From Sperchopsis tessellata (taxonomy: Eukaryota > Arthropoda > Insecta > Coleoptera > Hydrophilidae): a stretch of 30,860 bases of DNA. The stretch covers positions 1-30,860 of the forward strand of contig JAWQRN010000354.1 in assembly GCA_033557685.1 (NCBI GenBank), in the 5' to 3' direction. A model generated the notes under the pieces. It worked only from the letters and a program-made list of their open reading frames with translations. It was not told the origin of the DNA and made no database searches. Position 1 is the stretch's first letter. Every line of letters begins with the position of its first letter. Both the position numbers and the translations under genes were made by a program. Of this stretch, positions 20,905 to 30,844 are shown piece after piece.

Positions 20905-21357
20905 TGTTATCGCAGAAAACTGTTTACTCGGATTGTATTCATAATTGGTAGTTATGCCTCCCCGCGGTGTTGTCGGTTATAATCTCTAGGTTTTCCAAAT
21001 GAACAGCCATATAACGTAGGCCATTGTTGAAAAAATGTACAAATTTAAACCCTCTTAGAAAAAGGTTTTACTTGGACCAGGTCGAAATAATTAGTCATTT
21101 CTCGCGCACGCATCTTTCTTTATCGACTCGTATCAATGCCTGCTTTAAAATGAGTGTTTGTTATTTTCGTGCAACAACAAGTGTTTATTAAGTGCATTTT
21201 TACCTCTCCCTGTGTCTATTCCGGCCCTGAATTCGGATTGTCTTTTATACCAAGAATAATAACGCCAGCAGTTCCCAGCGGAATCACCACAAATAGGTAT
21301 TAATGAAGAAATAATTGTAATTTGCTATCAAAGGAAATATTCACACGTTTACACTCC
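20905..21357 (+). repeat. 3' LTR of the BEL/Pao element
   Basis: It starts TGTTATCGCAGAAAACTG and ends at about ACACTCC. Many scattered differences from the 5' LTR show an old insertion. Confidence 0.8.
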
Positions 21358-21399
21358 ACCCCCTTAGTTTTCGATTGGATATCTTTTGGATATTAGTGA

Positions 21400-22720
21400 G
21401 CTAATTATTTTCGTCAAAGAAAGCTAAATCGAAGCAATGCAGCGACTATAGACTGGTCAACCTAAAGAGCCATGCACTGAATATATTTTTGGAAGAATAT
21501 TGATGCATATGGAAAGACACAATTCGACTTAGGAATGGTTTAGGGGCCCTCGATGCTTTTTTTCTATTCAGGTACTAATGCGACAAAGCATAGACCAATG
21601 CGAGCCAGTTCAAGTGTAATATATTGATTATGAGAGAGCGTTTGCTCATAAAATACGAGTTTATGATGAATCAGCTTGAAAAGAGATGAGTGGACAGCAA
21701 AGATATTAACATCATTAAACAGCTATATTCAAAATAAATAGCACAAATAAGGGTCAGGATCCAAACAGCCAATCAAATCAAAATTTAAAAAGGTGCAAGA
21801 CAAGGTTGCATTCAATCACCAACACTATTCAACTTTTGCTCTGAAAACAACTTCCAAAACGCTCTAGATGATGTAGAGAACGAAATAAAAATAAGCGGAT
21901 ACTGGATAGGTAATATCAAATATGCAGATGATACCATTTCCCTGGCATACAATTTTTCTGATCTGCAGTTCCTTTTTAATAAGATCAATGTCTCAATATG
22001 TATATAAACGGTATAAAATTATTGATAATCAACAAAACAAGAGCAAAAGCTATCCCAGAATTCTTAAATTGTTTACAAAGTGAGAGAATGACACAATTAA
22101 AATATCTAGGCTGCCTATTACCGGAAAACGAGTTCAGACAAAGAAAAATGGGCCAGAATGGAGACGACGTGGAGCTTATTTTAAGAGATGGAAAAGCTAC
22201 TACACAGCAAAAATTTTGCATTGCAAATGCATTGATGACCAACAAAATATTACGTGCTCTCAGTTCTGTTCTTAGGGGTTGAGGAATAGATGCTTAAAAT
22301 GGCCATAACCTAAAATAACATTCGAAATGTGGTACTGAAAAATTCATGGGTATATAAGGCCACCAACACAGGAGTTTTTCAAAGCTTAAATAAAAGGCGT
22401 GAAGTTCCCGAACTTATAATATGGATAAAAGCTGCCTATTTTGGCTATATATTCAGAAAAGAGAAATATTCCTTTCTTCAACTTATCATGGTGGAAAGAT
22501 AGGAGGCATAAGATAATTTGGGCGAAAGCAGTACTCATGGCTCACGCAACTAAGGCAAGGGTTAAACATTCGAGAGGATGGTGCATTCACTCGTCTGGCT
22601 TAAGACAGACTGATGGTCGCCAACCCCTATTAGGAGAAAGCTCAACAAGTAGAATAATAGTGATGTGGAAACCATTAGCATTTAATTAATCTGTTGTGGA
22701 TTATTGTGCCATGGCTCGCA
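21400..22720 (+). pseudogene. RTE-type non-LTR retrotransposon, 5'-truncated copy
   Basis: The sequence enters mid-RT: SDYRLVNLKSHALNIFL (about 21450), then RLRNGLGALDAFF. GARQGCIQSPTLFNFCSE follows from 21793, then KYADDT (YADDT at 21921-21935), the intact catalytic Asp pair. NGIKLLIINKTRAKAI comes next, then QLKYLGCLLPENEF. The C-terminal region has AYFGYIFRKEKYSFLQLIM (22432-22490), GRKQYSWLTQ-like and FERMVHSLVWLKTD-like parts. Several frameshifts and stops intervene. Truncation at the 5' side is usual for LINEs. It abuts the BEL/Pao 3' LTR and runs opposite to the same-type copy at 230-1870. YADD is present here but deleted there. Confidence 0.85.
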
Positions 22721-23566
22721 TGAAGAAAGTTTTAATGACTTATGAAGGCTCAGAAATTTGATAAGGGTGATGTGTTCAAGCTTTAGTTGCTAAGACCACA
22801 AGGTGATACATCGGATAAAAATCCCATAAGCGGTAGGTGAAGTAATGGACGGAGATCATTGTAACCATATGGTTTATACAAGTTTTGTTTTCAAGTGTGC
22901 ATTTAAATTTTAGTATAAATAAACTTTTTCTAAGAAAAAAGTGTAAACACTGTAGCTGGAATGGTTTTGAAGAACTCACAGTAACTCGAAAAACAATATA
23001 ATTGCAGTTAGGCATGTTATTGAAAACTATTTCTTTAGTATTGTGACCAAATATATTTTTTTTCGTAAATTATATTGTGTTCTAAAGTGAGTCTTAACAT
23101 TTGACCCTGTCAAAATTCTGAACATTTTTTGTAAAAACTGTGAATTTAGTTGATAGTCACCCAAAAAATTATATTCTTGTGCAAAAATAGGTGGTCTATA
23201 AACTGCCTGGAATTTTCAATGCTTTTTTTACAATAAATATGCCAAAAGCATATTATCACTATTCACTGTACACTATAGTTTGACTCGATACGATTTTCCA
23301 GACACTGTAAATTTACTGAGTAACAAGTACCCTGAGAAAATATCTGGACCACGAATATTTAAAGTAAGGCTGCAAAAAGTCTGTTCTAAGAATAATTAAA
23401 AAAATATTGCTTATTTCCCTACAAATATTTTATAAGCATAAGACGTTAGGCAACTGGACGATGCAATTTTCTGTGAACGGTCCTTCCAAAATTGTCTCAT
23501 AGGTCAAAGAGAAGTATCTTAGTAACTAGATTAATATATACAAAATTTAAGAAAATATGTACATTG
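22721..23566. other. AT-rich interval, no gene recognised
   Basis: The first part may be LINE 3' UTR. The 79-residue minus-strand frame (23015-22776) shows no recognisable motif. Confidence 0.4.
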
Positions 23567-23567
23567 T

Positions 23568-23642
23568 CCACAAATTTATTATAGAATAGCGACCGGTTTC
23601 GACCTGCTTAGGTCATTTTCAAGCTAAAAATACATACAAATA
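23568..23642 (-). repeat. Left inverted arm (pLTR-like) with hammerhead-like stem
   Basis: Read on the minus strand it contains CTTGAAAAT, GACCTAAGCAGGTC and GAAACCGGTCGC. The five-base stem GACCT/AGGTC with its AAGC loop sits between a CUGA-like box and GAAAC, which is the hammerhead ribozyme plan. The first box is degenerate. Confidence 0.65.
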
Positions 23643-23759
23643 GCGATGTATAACAACACTCAAAAATATAATTAGATAAAATTACTTTGACAATTCTTTG
23701 ATATAATTATTAGTTTCCGACCCACCAATACGCTCCACAACATCCTAGTACGTAATTAG

Positions 23760-24149
23760 GACCATGCCAGCCCCAAATCTGGCAGTGGGGTGTACAGGTT
23801 GCTTTGTGAATGTGGCGCCAATTATATCGGCCAAACAGGTCGGTCCTTTTCTACTAGATATAAAGAACCTCAACGATGTATACAACATAATACAGATAGA
23901 TCCAGTTTTCCTAGTCATGTTGTGTCCTGTAACCACAAACCTGCCCCAGATAACCCTACAGTCTTACATTTACTCCTCAAGGACCATAAACTGAACAGAG
24001 CTGAAAACCTAGAAATTTTCCTTAACTTCCACGTCAATATCAACCTGAACCTCAATGAGTCGCATTATCTGTCCTCCAATCCTCTTTTTCTTGATCTTCC
24101 TGTAGTACCCGCTCCTCATTCTAATGTTTGTCAAGGTAATTTTATCTGA
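23760..24149 (+). pseudogene. GIY-YIG endonuclease domain of a Penelope-like element
   Basis: The frame opens after a TAG at 23757 and reads SPKSGSGVYRLLCECGANYI and then GQTGRSFSTRYKEPQR, ending at a stop at 24147-24149. The GVYRL and NYIGQT words are the two halves of the GIY-YIG motif. The Arg of GRSF and the RYKE (usually RYKEH) helix follow, and the CECG and VVSCNHK words are the Cys/His residues typical of the Penelope form. The enzyme nicks target DNA for insertion. About 125 codons are open, which is long for this window, so the copy is fairly young. The RT half is missing upstream. A GTG codon at 23790 lies in frame but is not a true start. The C-terminal Glu expected in active sites may be in the KDHKLNRAENLEIF region. 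Confidence 0.85.
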
Positions 24150-24169
24150 TTATTTTGTGAATATATTGT

Positions 24170-24244
24170 TATTTGTATGTATTTTTAGCTTGAAAATAAC
24201 CTGAGTTAGAGAAAACCGGTCGCTTTTATATAATACATTTGTGG
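24170..24244 (+). repeat. Right inverted arm (pLTR-like)
   Basis: It is the inverted match of 23568-23642 and follows the GIY-YIG stop by 20 bases, so it is probably the element's own 3' terminal part, with the left arm as the flipped copy. The hammerhead-like stem is broken here (AACCTGAGTTAGAGAAAAC). Confidence 0.75.
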
Positions 24245-24866
24245 AAGGACTATATACATACATACAAAATAGCTTGTTTCATTTTTATTGGTAATATATG
24301 CAAGATTCTGTAACCATTTAAGAATTAAAATTTTGGATAACAAAAATATAAGCACCATAACCCAAAATTTGGAACAGACATATTAAAAGTATCCTATATA
24401 CATAAGAAGAAAGTCAATTTATACATTTAAAGCAGTCTAATTTGGAATGAATTGGAAATAATCAGACCACATTATTTTCAATAAGTATGTAGGTAATATC
24501 TTCCTTAAATTTTTGTTAGAAACCGAATAAAATTTAAAATACGTATAAACTATAGCGTAATTTATTACCTGCTAGTAAATCCGGAATCATACCTGTAAAT
24601 CAAAATTAAAATCATTATTTTTGTTTGCAAAAAATAATATCTGTTGTAAATTAGTTGGAGTGATTTTATTATAGTTCCCTTTGTGAATAAATTGATTATT
24701 TCTATCAAAAATAAAATTAGTGAATCAGTTATTAATTCAAATACATTTAAAATTTATATAAACTAGTGAAATAATACCAGAATGTTCTAGGCTGTGAAAT
24801 TTATATAATGCTTAACTATGTATTAAAGCAGAAAACCGGACATGAAATAAATGCGTTTTGCTGATG
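24245..24866. other. AT-rich interval, no gene recognised
   Basis: No domain or repeat is recognisable. It might include the worn body of the mariner whose 3' tip follows, but no transposase wording is visible. Confidence 0.4.
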
Positions 24867-24993
24867 TTGCTGTTGGACAAGTGTATTAGTACCAGTGGAG
24901 AGTACTTCGAAAGAGATTGAAGGGTTTTTGTTTAAAAATTAAATAAATATCTTTAAAAAAATAAGTTCGGTTTCTGTTGGGTACCACCTCGTA
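24867..24993 (+). mobile_element. Mariner 3' end (transposase C-terminus plus TIR)
   Basis: The last codons read LLDKCISTSGEYFERD followed by TGA at 24918-24920, the usual mariner C-terminus (W-KC-S-GEYFE). The 3' UTR ends in GTACCACCTCGTA, whose complement TACGAGGTGGTAC is a mariner-type terminal repeat with the TA target at 24992-24993. The remainder of the element is gone. The TIR differs from that of the copy at 26641, so this is a different mariner lineage. Confidence 0.65.
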
Positions 24994-25134
24994 AACCTCA
25001 TCTGCTAATATAGAAGTAAAATTTTAATTTGAATAAATACAATTAGGCTATTTTTAAGTTCATGATTTTTTCAATATGGTTTGGGGAACTATTACCTTTT
25101 TAAAAATTTTGAAAATTGTAGAAAATTAACTATA

Positions 25135-25199
25135 TGAATGTTGTTTCCAGGTGGAAATAACATTCATACAGATAATAGACATGGAAGTCATTACATTTA
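25135..25199. repeat. Collapsed foldback copy plus shared flank
   Basis: 25135-25166 is a 32-base imperfect palindrome made of the two family ends head to head: TGAATGTTGTTTCC, then AGGT, then GGAAATAACATTCA. The whole interior of the element is absent. The next 33 bases (25167-25199) match 39-72 at about 29 positions. Confidence 0.7.
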
Positions 25200-26640
25200 A
25201 TCTGTAGAATTATTCATGCATTCATACTCACAAGATTTACCAGTTATCTACATACATCGACATAACTCCCAAAATGGTCAAATCGTGTGTACGGGGCCTC
25301 AAAATAAGTCAGTTCACTAACATCTGGAACTCGATTTTTTATCTGAATACTATGCTTTCTCTAACAATATACGAAGAAGTTAACGATAAGATCTTCAGAT
25401 CTAGTAATGACAAAAAAAATACAAAATGCCGTATGCATGAAATTTCAAGCTTTAATGTCTCAACTGTGTACGGTCAATTAAAGTAAACCTATAAAAAATC
25501 GAAGTTGATTGATTAACGGTCACAATAATCAATGTTAAAGTTTTAACATATGTAAGAACTTGTCCGTCGTTTCAAAAAGACAGGGGTAATAAATCACCTA
25601 CAGCTACTAATCATTGTGGACAATAGCAAACAATCCCACACCATATCTCATAGAAATGGGGTTTTCAGTTATATCTCAGAAAATAGTCTTTAGAATTGTG
25701 TTATCTCTTTGAGCAATAAAAATATATACAATGGGAAGAAATCGTGTATAATTGCATGGATAATTTAATATTTCTAAATAATATCGTATCAGTATAATTC
25801 ACGGACATTATCTCTTACCAGTTACAGACGGTTCTCATACATACATAAATAATTTCAAACATAATTTATTTAAAATATCAAATATTATTATTGAATTTCA
25901 AGCAAAGGGGCAAAATTAATTTTTAAATTCACAAATCATACTTAACGAAAGTAAGGGAATAAACCGAATTTAATATAACACTCCTGTACTGTTAATCATC
26001 TCTTCCAGTCATACGATATATAATCTGATTTCATGTACGTATATATGCTTTACGTTGACTGTGCACATTAAAAGTGTATATACTAACAAAGTCTTGTTGA
26101 TATTATAATAATGGGGCAATTTATATTTGCAAAATATAGAACAACACTTAATTCTGAAAATTAAAATTATATAACAAAAAATACATATTTATCTGTTTGA
26201 TATTTTGTTTACGAAGTAATTTAATATATAATCAAAAGAAATTTGTCTTGAAAGTTTTGATACATTTGATATGAAGGTCGTATCACTTAAAGAAGTCTGT
26301 CCAAATTAGGTTGGGTTATGCAAATGATTTTTATGCGGGTTATAATATATAAAATTTCTTGCCGCTGTATACCCTTAGAAAGTTGTTTAATCACATATGC
26401 TCGATATTTACAAACTCGTCATCAGTTGGATATGATTACACCAAATTGGTACAGTTTTCTCTGAGTTTTTGTATATTTATTGAGCTTAGATCAAAGAAAA
26501 ATCTTTTATATTCAAATACGCATATTGACGTTTCTTTATTTCCACTGTCAAATAATAAATTATTACATAACAGTTGACACCACAATTTCCTGAGCAGACG
26601 TCTGGTTCTATTTATATTCTAACTAGGGCCTTTTCTACTA
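25200..26640. other. AT-rich interval, no gene established
   Basis: The 70-residue frame at 25274-25486 begins MVKSCVRG, but the rest gives no family support. The 72-residue frame at 26359-26577 is also unassigned. No arrays or RNA motifs are visible. Confidence 0.4.
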
Positions 26641-26670
26641 CGAGGGTTACCTTTTAAGTGCTTAAAAACG
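26641..26670 (+). repeat. Left terminal inverted repeat of mariner
   Basis: CGAGGGTTACCTTTTAAG pairs with the end at 27858-27880; the transposase would bind and cut here. Confidence 0.8.
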
Positions 26671-26829
26671 ATCACTAGATGGCGCTATTGATATGTGTCA
26701 TTAATATTTTCGTAAAATTTGACATTTTTTATTGTGAATACAGTGGCAGTTTACAAATTGACCGAGTAGTTTGTTTACAGTGAGCGTTTTTAAAAACAAT
26801 ATTGTGAAAATTTGGAAATTTCACATGAA

Positions 26830-27817
26830 AGTTTTCGTTGAATCATTTTCTATGATTTTAGTAAAGGCCTAATTCAACAACAGAATCGCTTCGTTCAACT
26901 TTTGGTAATGCAGCACCATCAAAAAAGACTGTTTATATCTGATTTACAGAATATCGTCGTGATCGTGTGTCCATCAGTGCTGAATTTCGTGAAGTTAAAC
27001 CAAAATTGGTTGTTATTCCAAAAAACATCGATGCTGTGCACAACATGATTGAAGAAGTTCGGCATGTGACTTAGAGTGGGATAGATGTATGCTTAGGTAT
27101 ATCTAAGACTGCATTACATTCGATTTTGCATGAACATTTAGCTGTGAAAAAGATCTGTTCTCGATGGATTCCGCATAATTTGACCGAAGCTCAAAAAAGG
27201 CTCTTGTTAATTGGTGTAAAGAAATGCTCAAAACATTCGACCGAGGAACTGAAAACTTCGTATACAACATCGTAACTGGTGAGGAATCTTGGATATATTC
27301 GTATGAACCGGAAACTAAGCAGCAATCCACTGGTTGGTGTTCCAAGATGAACCGAATCCCACAAAAGCTTTTCGTTCACGAAGCACTTTCAAGAAAATGT
27401 TCGCCTAATTCTTCGGTTGAACTGAACATGTCGCAACCATTCCTCTAGAGGGATCGAAGAAGTCTCAATGCTGAATGGTATACAAAAATTTGTTTGCCAG
27501 AAGTCATCGAAGAAATTAGGAAAAATAACCGAAAACTTTATCATGACAACGCCAGCTTTCACACAGCACGTCAATCATTGATTATTTGAAGGGGAAAAAC
27601 TTCGAATTAGTGTTTCATTGCCCGTATTCACTTGATTTATCGCCTAACGATTTTTTTTTGTTCCCCAATGTCAAACAAAAAATGCGTGTACAGCGATTTT
27701 CATGATGAAAGCTTCAAAAATCATGTTTTTACCAACTTCAGAGTAAAAAAAAATAGTTGGTTTGAACGCATGCAAAAGTGTATAAATCTTAAAGGCGAAT
27801 ATTTTGAAAAGTTTTGA
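26830..27817 (+). pseudogene. Mariner (irritans-type) transposase, broken
   Basis: Read through several frame changes, the domains appear in order. IFYDFSKGLIQQQ starts the paired-like DNA-binding part, then YRRDRVSISAEFREVKPK. Next is SGIDVCLGISKTALHSILHE and VKKICSRWIPHNLTEAQK. The catalytic part carries IVTGEESWIYSYEPETKQQS (27272-27330), LYHDNASFH (27536-27562), SPNDFF (27640-27657) and NWFERMQKCINLKGEYFEKF (27758-27817). The enzyme cuts and pastes the element using a D,D34D triad. Here the first Asp, normally GDE, is GEE (27281-27283). The spacing from the second Asp codon (27545-27547) to the third (27649-27651) is one base short, and a TAG lies after RHVT. It cannot be active. Confidence 0.9.
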
Positions 27818-27857
27818 AACAGTTTGTTTAAAAAACTTTTTTTTTCCTAGTTTTTGT

Positions 27858-27880
27858 AAACGTTTAAAACGTAGCCCTCG
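27858..27880 (-). repeat. Right terminal inverted repeat of mariner
   Basis: AAACGTTTAAAACGTAGCCC plus TCG; the outer eight bases match the left end except for one transition. Confidence 0.8.
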
Positions 27881-27882
27881 TA

Positions 27883-28178
27883 CATTGCATATACGTTTAC
27901 CAATATTTTCCATACATCAAAATTTTCACTTGTTTCTGAAACAAAATGGAAAGGAGATTAATGTAACCGTGTAAAGTAATGAATATCAATATTTGCTTGT
28001 TGTAGCGCTTAAATTATACATTGTTTGTTAAATATTCAATGCAATTTGCGTCAATATTTTTCGTACACTATAAGTTTACGCCCATAAATACAAATAAATT
28101 TTATCTTTATAATATTTTGTTTGCGACTATCCTTAGCCCCGAGCGTCCTTCTGCTTCAGCCTAAGGGTAAATACAGTC
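27883..28178. other. AT-rich flank, nothing recognised
   Basis: Ordinary AT-rich DNA up to a GC-richer pocket (28138-28170) that leads into the hammerhead-like hairpin. Confidence 0.4.
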
Positions 28179-28200
28179 CTGAAGAGGACACATTGTGTCC
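28179..28200 (+). ncRNA. Hammerhead-like hairpin remnant
   Basis: CTGAAGA (28179-28185) is followed at once by the perfect stem GGACAC-ATT-GTGTCC (28186-28200). This equals the CUGANGA box and stem II of a hammerhead ribozyme. The expected GAAA after the stem is ATAT, so cleavage is not expected. Such modules are known in Penelope-like terminal repeats and retrozymes, so this is probably the trace of one. Confidence 0.4.
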
Positions 28201-29192
28201 ATATTTTGTACATATGTTTAATTTCTGTATATTTAATTTTACTTGGCTATTTTATAGGAAATTTGACAAATTTCAAAAATAAATATTCATATGTGGTGAA
28301 TGATGTAATAAAAATTAAAACATACGTGTAAATGTTAATTTCGCATAGATTATAAAGTAACCTAATGCTAATTCAATCGAAACATCGATATACTTTTATT
28401 AATATACTTGCCCGCGACCGTAAAGCGATTATACAAGGAATCAAATTTGATATTATACGATTAGAATACCTGATTACTATTAGAGCAGGGCTGATGTCTT
28501 ACTAAGCAAAAAAGTTTTCCACTGAAATTCGACTCATTCCTATAATTCTCTTTATATGTTTGACACCTGTATTTAAATATTTACTTGGTCGCTTTGATTA
28601 AAATTCGATTTAATCAAATTATTAAAATAGAAATTCATGTACAGCCAAAAACGGAACAAATTCAATTATAACATATACTTATTATTCATTCGAATTTACA
28701 CGTTTTATGGCTAAAATAACATTTCACCACTGTTTCTAGGAATATATAGCTTGGTTGAAGAACAGTAACTCAACACATTTCTGTTAAGAATCTTTCCAAA
28801 ATTCCAAAACATTATACAAAGCACAGTGTGTGAAACGATTTATTTCGATAACCAAGTTCTGGTATGATATTTTGTAAATAATTTTGAATACCATAAAATT
28901 AGGATGATGATAATTAAAAACTTTTTTAGTCGAAATCATCAAACAAAATTGAACTGAAGAAGTTAAACGGATGCTGAGTTCTTAGCGTCATACTGCTAAC
29001 GTGAATTTTTTCTTAGATATTTTTCTTGCCCTTTCTTGGTTTTACCAAGTATTTCCATTTTTTCCGTTCCCTTTTTTATGTGTTTTGGATATTATTTGTT
29101 TATTTCGAAAATCTCGAATTGCAATAGTGTTGTTTCGCTTGTTGATAGAAGTGCCTGTGGAGAAAAATATAATGATTACAGGTAGGTGATGC
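28201..29192. other. AT-rich interval, no gene recognised
   Basis: No domain, array or RNA gene is visible; the 62-residue frame at 29001-29189 is hydrophobic and low in information. Confidence 0.4.
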
Positions 29193-30045
29193 TCACAGGA
29201 TCCTTTGGTTAGGGAGTTTGTGTTTTATTCTGAAAGGAACCAACAAGTTATTTTTTGCGGTGAAGTCGGCCTCCAAAGGTTTAAAGGGGTAGAACTTTTC
29301 TTCAGTCTGGAGGATGATTTTCCTGGTTTGTGGTAGTACTGTGATATCGCTCATTTCCTCTGCAGGGTTATGTATTCGCTCTTGGTTATCATCCTGATAT
29401 CGTTTTGAAGTTTTTCTACTTTCAGATGGTTTGGGTCGCAAGTGGTGCTCCAGATATGGTTGAAATTTAGCAACACTGGTAGCATGATGTCCTTATAGAT
29501 GGTCATTTTATTTGAGAGACTGCTGTTACGGTTTATTTCGAAGTTCATGTTTTGAAAATTCGCTGCGAGATTCTGCTGGTGGGTGATGATGTACGGACTG
29601 AAGAGGTGTTTTTTTTTGTCTAGGATGAGAATTAGATATTAAATGGTTTCTATCTCTTCAATGCGAATATCGCCGATGTATAGAGAAAAGCAATTTTTTT
29701 ATTGTTGGTGAAGATGATGAGTTTGGTGTTGTCCATTGTGAGAAAGTCGTTTGTGTAGAAACGTAATACGCGAGGAATTAATATTGATCGTTCTAGTACT
29801 CTTACCACCATGGTACTTGGTATTGATTTGGTTCTATTACATGATACTTTGAATTTTTTCCTTTATAGAAAACTGGATACATTGGCTATGATGTAAGATG
29901 TAACTTGTTGGTTTGGCATCTTACAGGTTAGTCCACGGTGCCATCCGGTGTACAATGTTTTGATTGCTGAAGTCCACGAGGAATGTTTCAGTATTTTTGT
30001 TTATGTTGTAGCCGCTTGATATTTGCCGATCACGTTTTCCTGGCG
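29193..30045 (-). pseudogene. Second jockey-type LINE reverse transcriptase remnant
   Basis: Minus-strand wording in several frames follows a jockey RT. NTETFLVDFSNQNIVHR comes first (about 29950-30000), the first catalytic box with its AFD altered. Next is KFKVSCNRTKS (about 29840-29870) and FYTNDFLTMDNTKLIIFTNN (about 29700-29765), where FADDT has become FTNNK. The thumb part reads NFEINRNSSLSNKMTIYKDI and LNFNHIWSTT (29430-29548). KVEKLQNDIRMI follows (about 29385-29420), equal to the LQ-QNKILRMI region of the family. It lacks both catalytic boxes in working form and is scored by stops. It is a different copy from, and probably a different subfamily than, the one at 3746-4770. Confidence 0.78.
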
Positions 30046-30844
30046 TTTTTACATGTATTGTGTATTTATAAATATCATGAAAATATAAAGGAAAATTTAA
30101 TAATATTAATGTTGCTTTTCAACTTAAACTTCCCTATAATACCTGTTTCACAGCATAATTTTTGGTTGACAAATTAATATTGAACTTTGAACCAAATTTC
30201 ATGTTTGAAGTCCTTTTAAATATATTCGAACTAACTCAGGTAATTGTATTTCATTTATCCAATCAGTTAGAAATGAGTTTTATTAGTTTGATTATTTGAT
30301 TAATATATACATTTATCCGCAGTATTGTAATAAAACTTACAGGTTGTATTTGATCTCTAAAGTAGCAGTTTCTCGAGTATACGTGGCTAACTCTATATGT
30401 ACTAAGGTCTTTCTGAGTTAAAACATATAAAACTTTTCAGCTATCTTGAATCCGAATATGAATGTATATTCCTTCGAAGTTATTTAAGGTAGGTTTATAG
30501 TCCCAACTCTCTGAATTTGTAGCGAGGCATTGATTTAGGTTCAGAAAGGATTAGGCTTCATCTTATAATTATTGTTTTATATATTATTGTTATGTTATTG
30601 ATCGATAGGATTGTATTTTTACAGAAGGAATATTGATCGGGGTTTTACTTAAAAACTTTTGAAAATTTTTGGTAATTGCGATCATAAAACAAGATAACTT
30701 AATTATTCAATGTACGCAACAATGTTTTGGAATGACGAGGATACAAAACTTCACGCTGTGAAATCTATTATAGTAGCTTTTAACAAATTTATTCCGACAA
30801 TGGAAAAAGGGTACACAAATAAATGTGAGAAATGCAGCTACAGT
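30046..30844. other. AT-rich interval, no gene recognised
   Basis: The first part could be the worn upstream end of the preceding LINE. I see no other feature. Confidence 0.4.

Larger units (their letters stand above)
18128..21357 (+). mobile_element. BEL/Pao LTR retrotransposon, internally deleted
   Basis: Two diverged direct repeats (18128-18466 and 20905-21357) bracket 2.4 kb containing protease-like and integrase-like BEL/Pao wording in that order. A normal BEL internal region is roughly twice as long and holds gag, protease, RT, RNase H and integrase in one frame. Here RT and RNase H are not found, so a large deletion is inferred between about 19750 and 20240. A purine-rich tract lies just before the 3' repeat. 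ACCCC occurs directly before the 5' LTR (18123-18127) and directly after the 3' LTR (21358-21362), a candidate 5-bp target duplication. All frames contain stops. Confidence 0.85.
23568..24244 (+). mobile_element. Penelope-like element fragment between inverted arms
   Basis: A GIY-YIG coding fragment is bracketed by 75-bp inverted arms (23568-23642 and 24170-24244). The arms share CCACAAAT, TATTATA, AGCGACCGGTTT, TTTTCAAGC and TAAAAATACATACAAATA. Penelope-like elements code for an RT followed by a GIY-YIG endonuclease, and their copies often carry inverted pieces of the terminal pLTR. The RT is absent here, so this is a truncated copy of about 680 bp. Confidence 0.82.
26641..27880 (+). mobile_element. 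Mariner element, irritans type, near full length and dead
   Basis: The 1,240-bp element starts CGAGGGTTACCTTTTAAG and ends AAACGTAGCCCTCG, giving short terminal repeats beginning CGAGGGYTAC. It is bracketed by TA at 26639-26640 and 27881-27882, the normal mariner target duplication. Length is close to the usual 1.3 kb. The single transposase gene is broken (see the gene entry). ATGGCGCTATTGA-type sequence just inside the left end is part of the 5' UTR. Confidence 0.9.

Noticed and set aside
21985..22245. 86-residue minus-strand frame in the second RTE-type copy
   Set aside because: It is antisense to the RT thumb region and has no family features of its own.
23764..23994. Overlapping 76-residue frame across the GIY-YIG region
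   Set aside because: It is a shadow of the GIY-YIG frame at 23760-24149, which carries the family motifs.
25274..25486. Frame starting MVKSCVRG, resembling the start of a THAP zinc finger
   Set aside because: The second Cys is replaced by Leu, and the later Cys, His and Pro-rich parts of a THAP domain are not found.
27103..27913. Several minus-strand frames across the mariner
   Set aside because: All are antisense shadows of the transposase; only the plus strand shows the domains in order.
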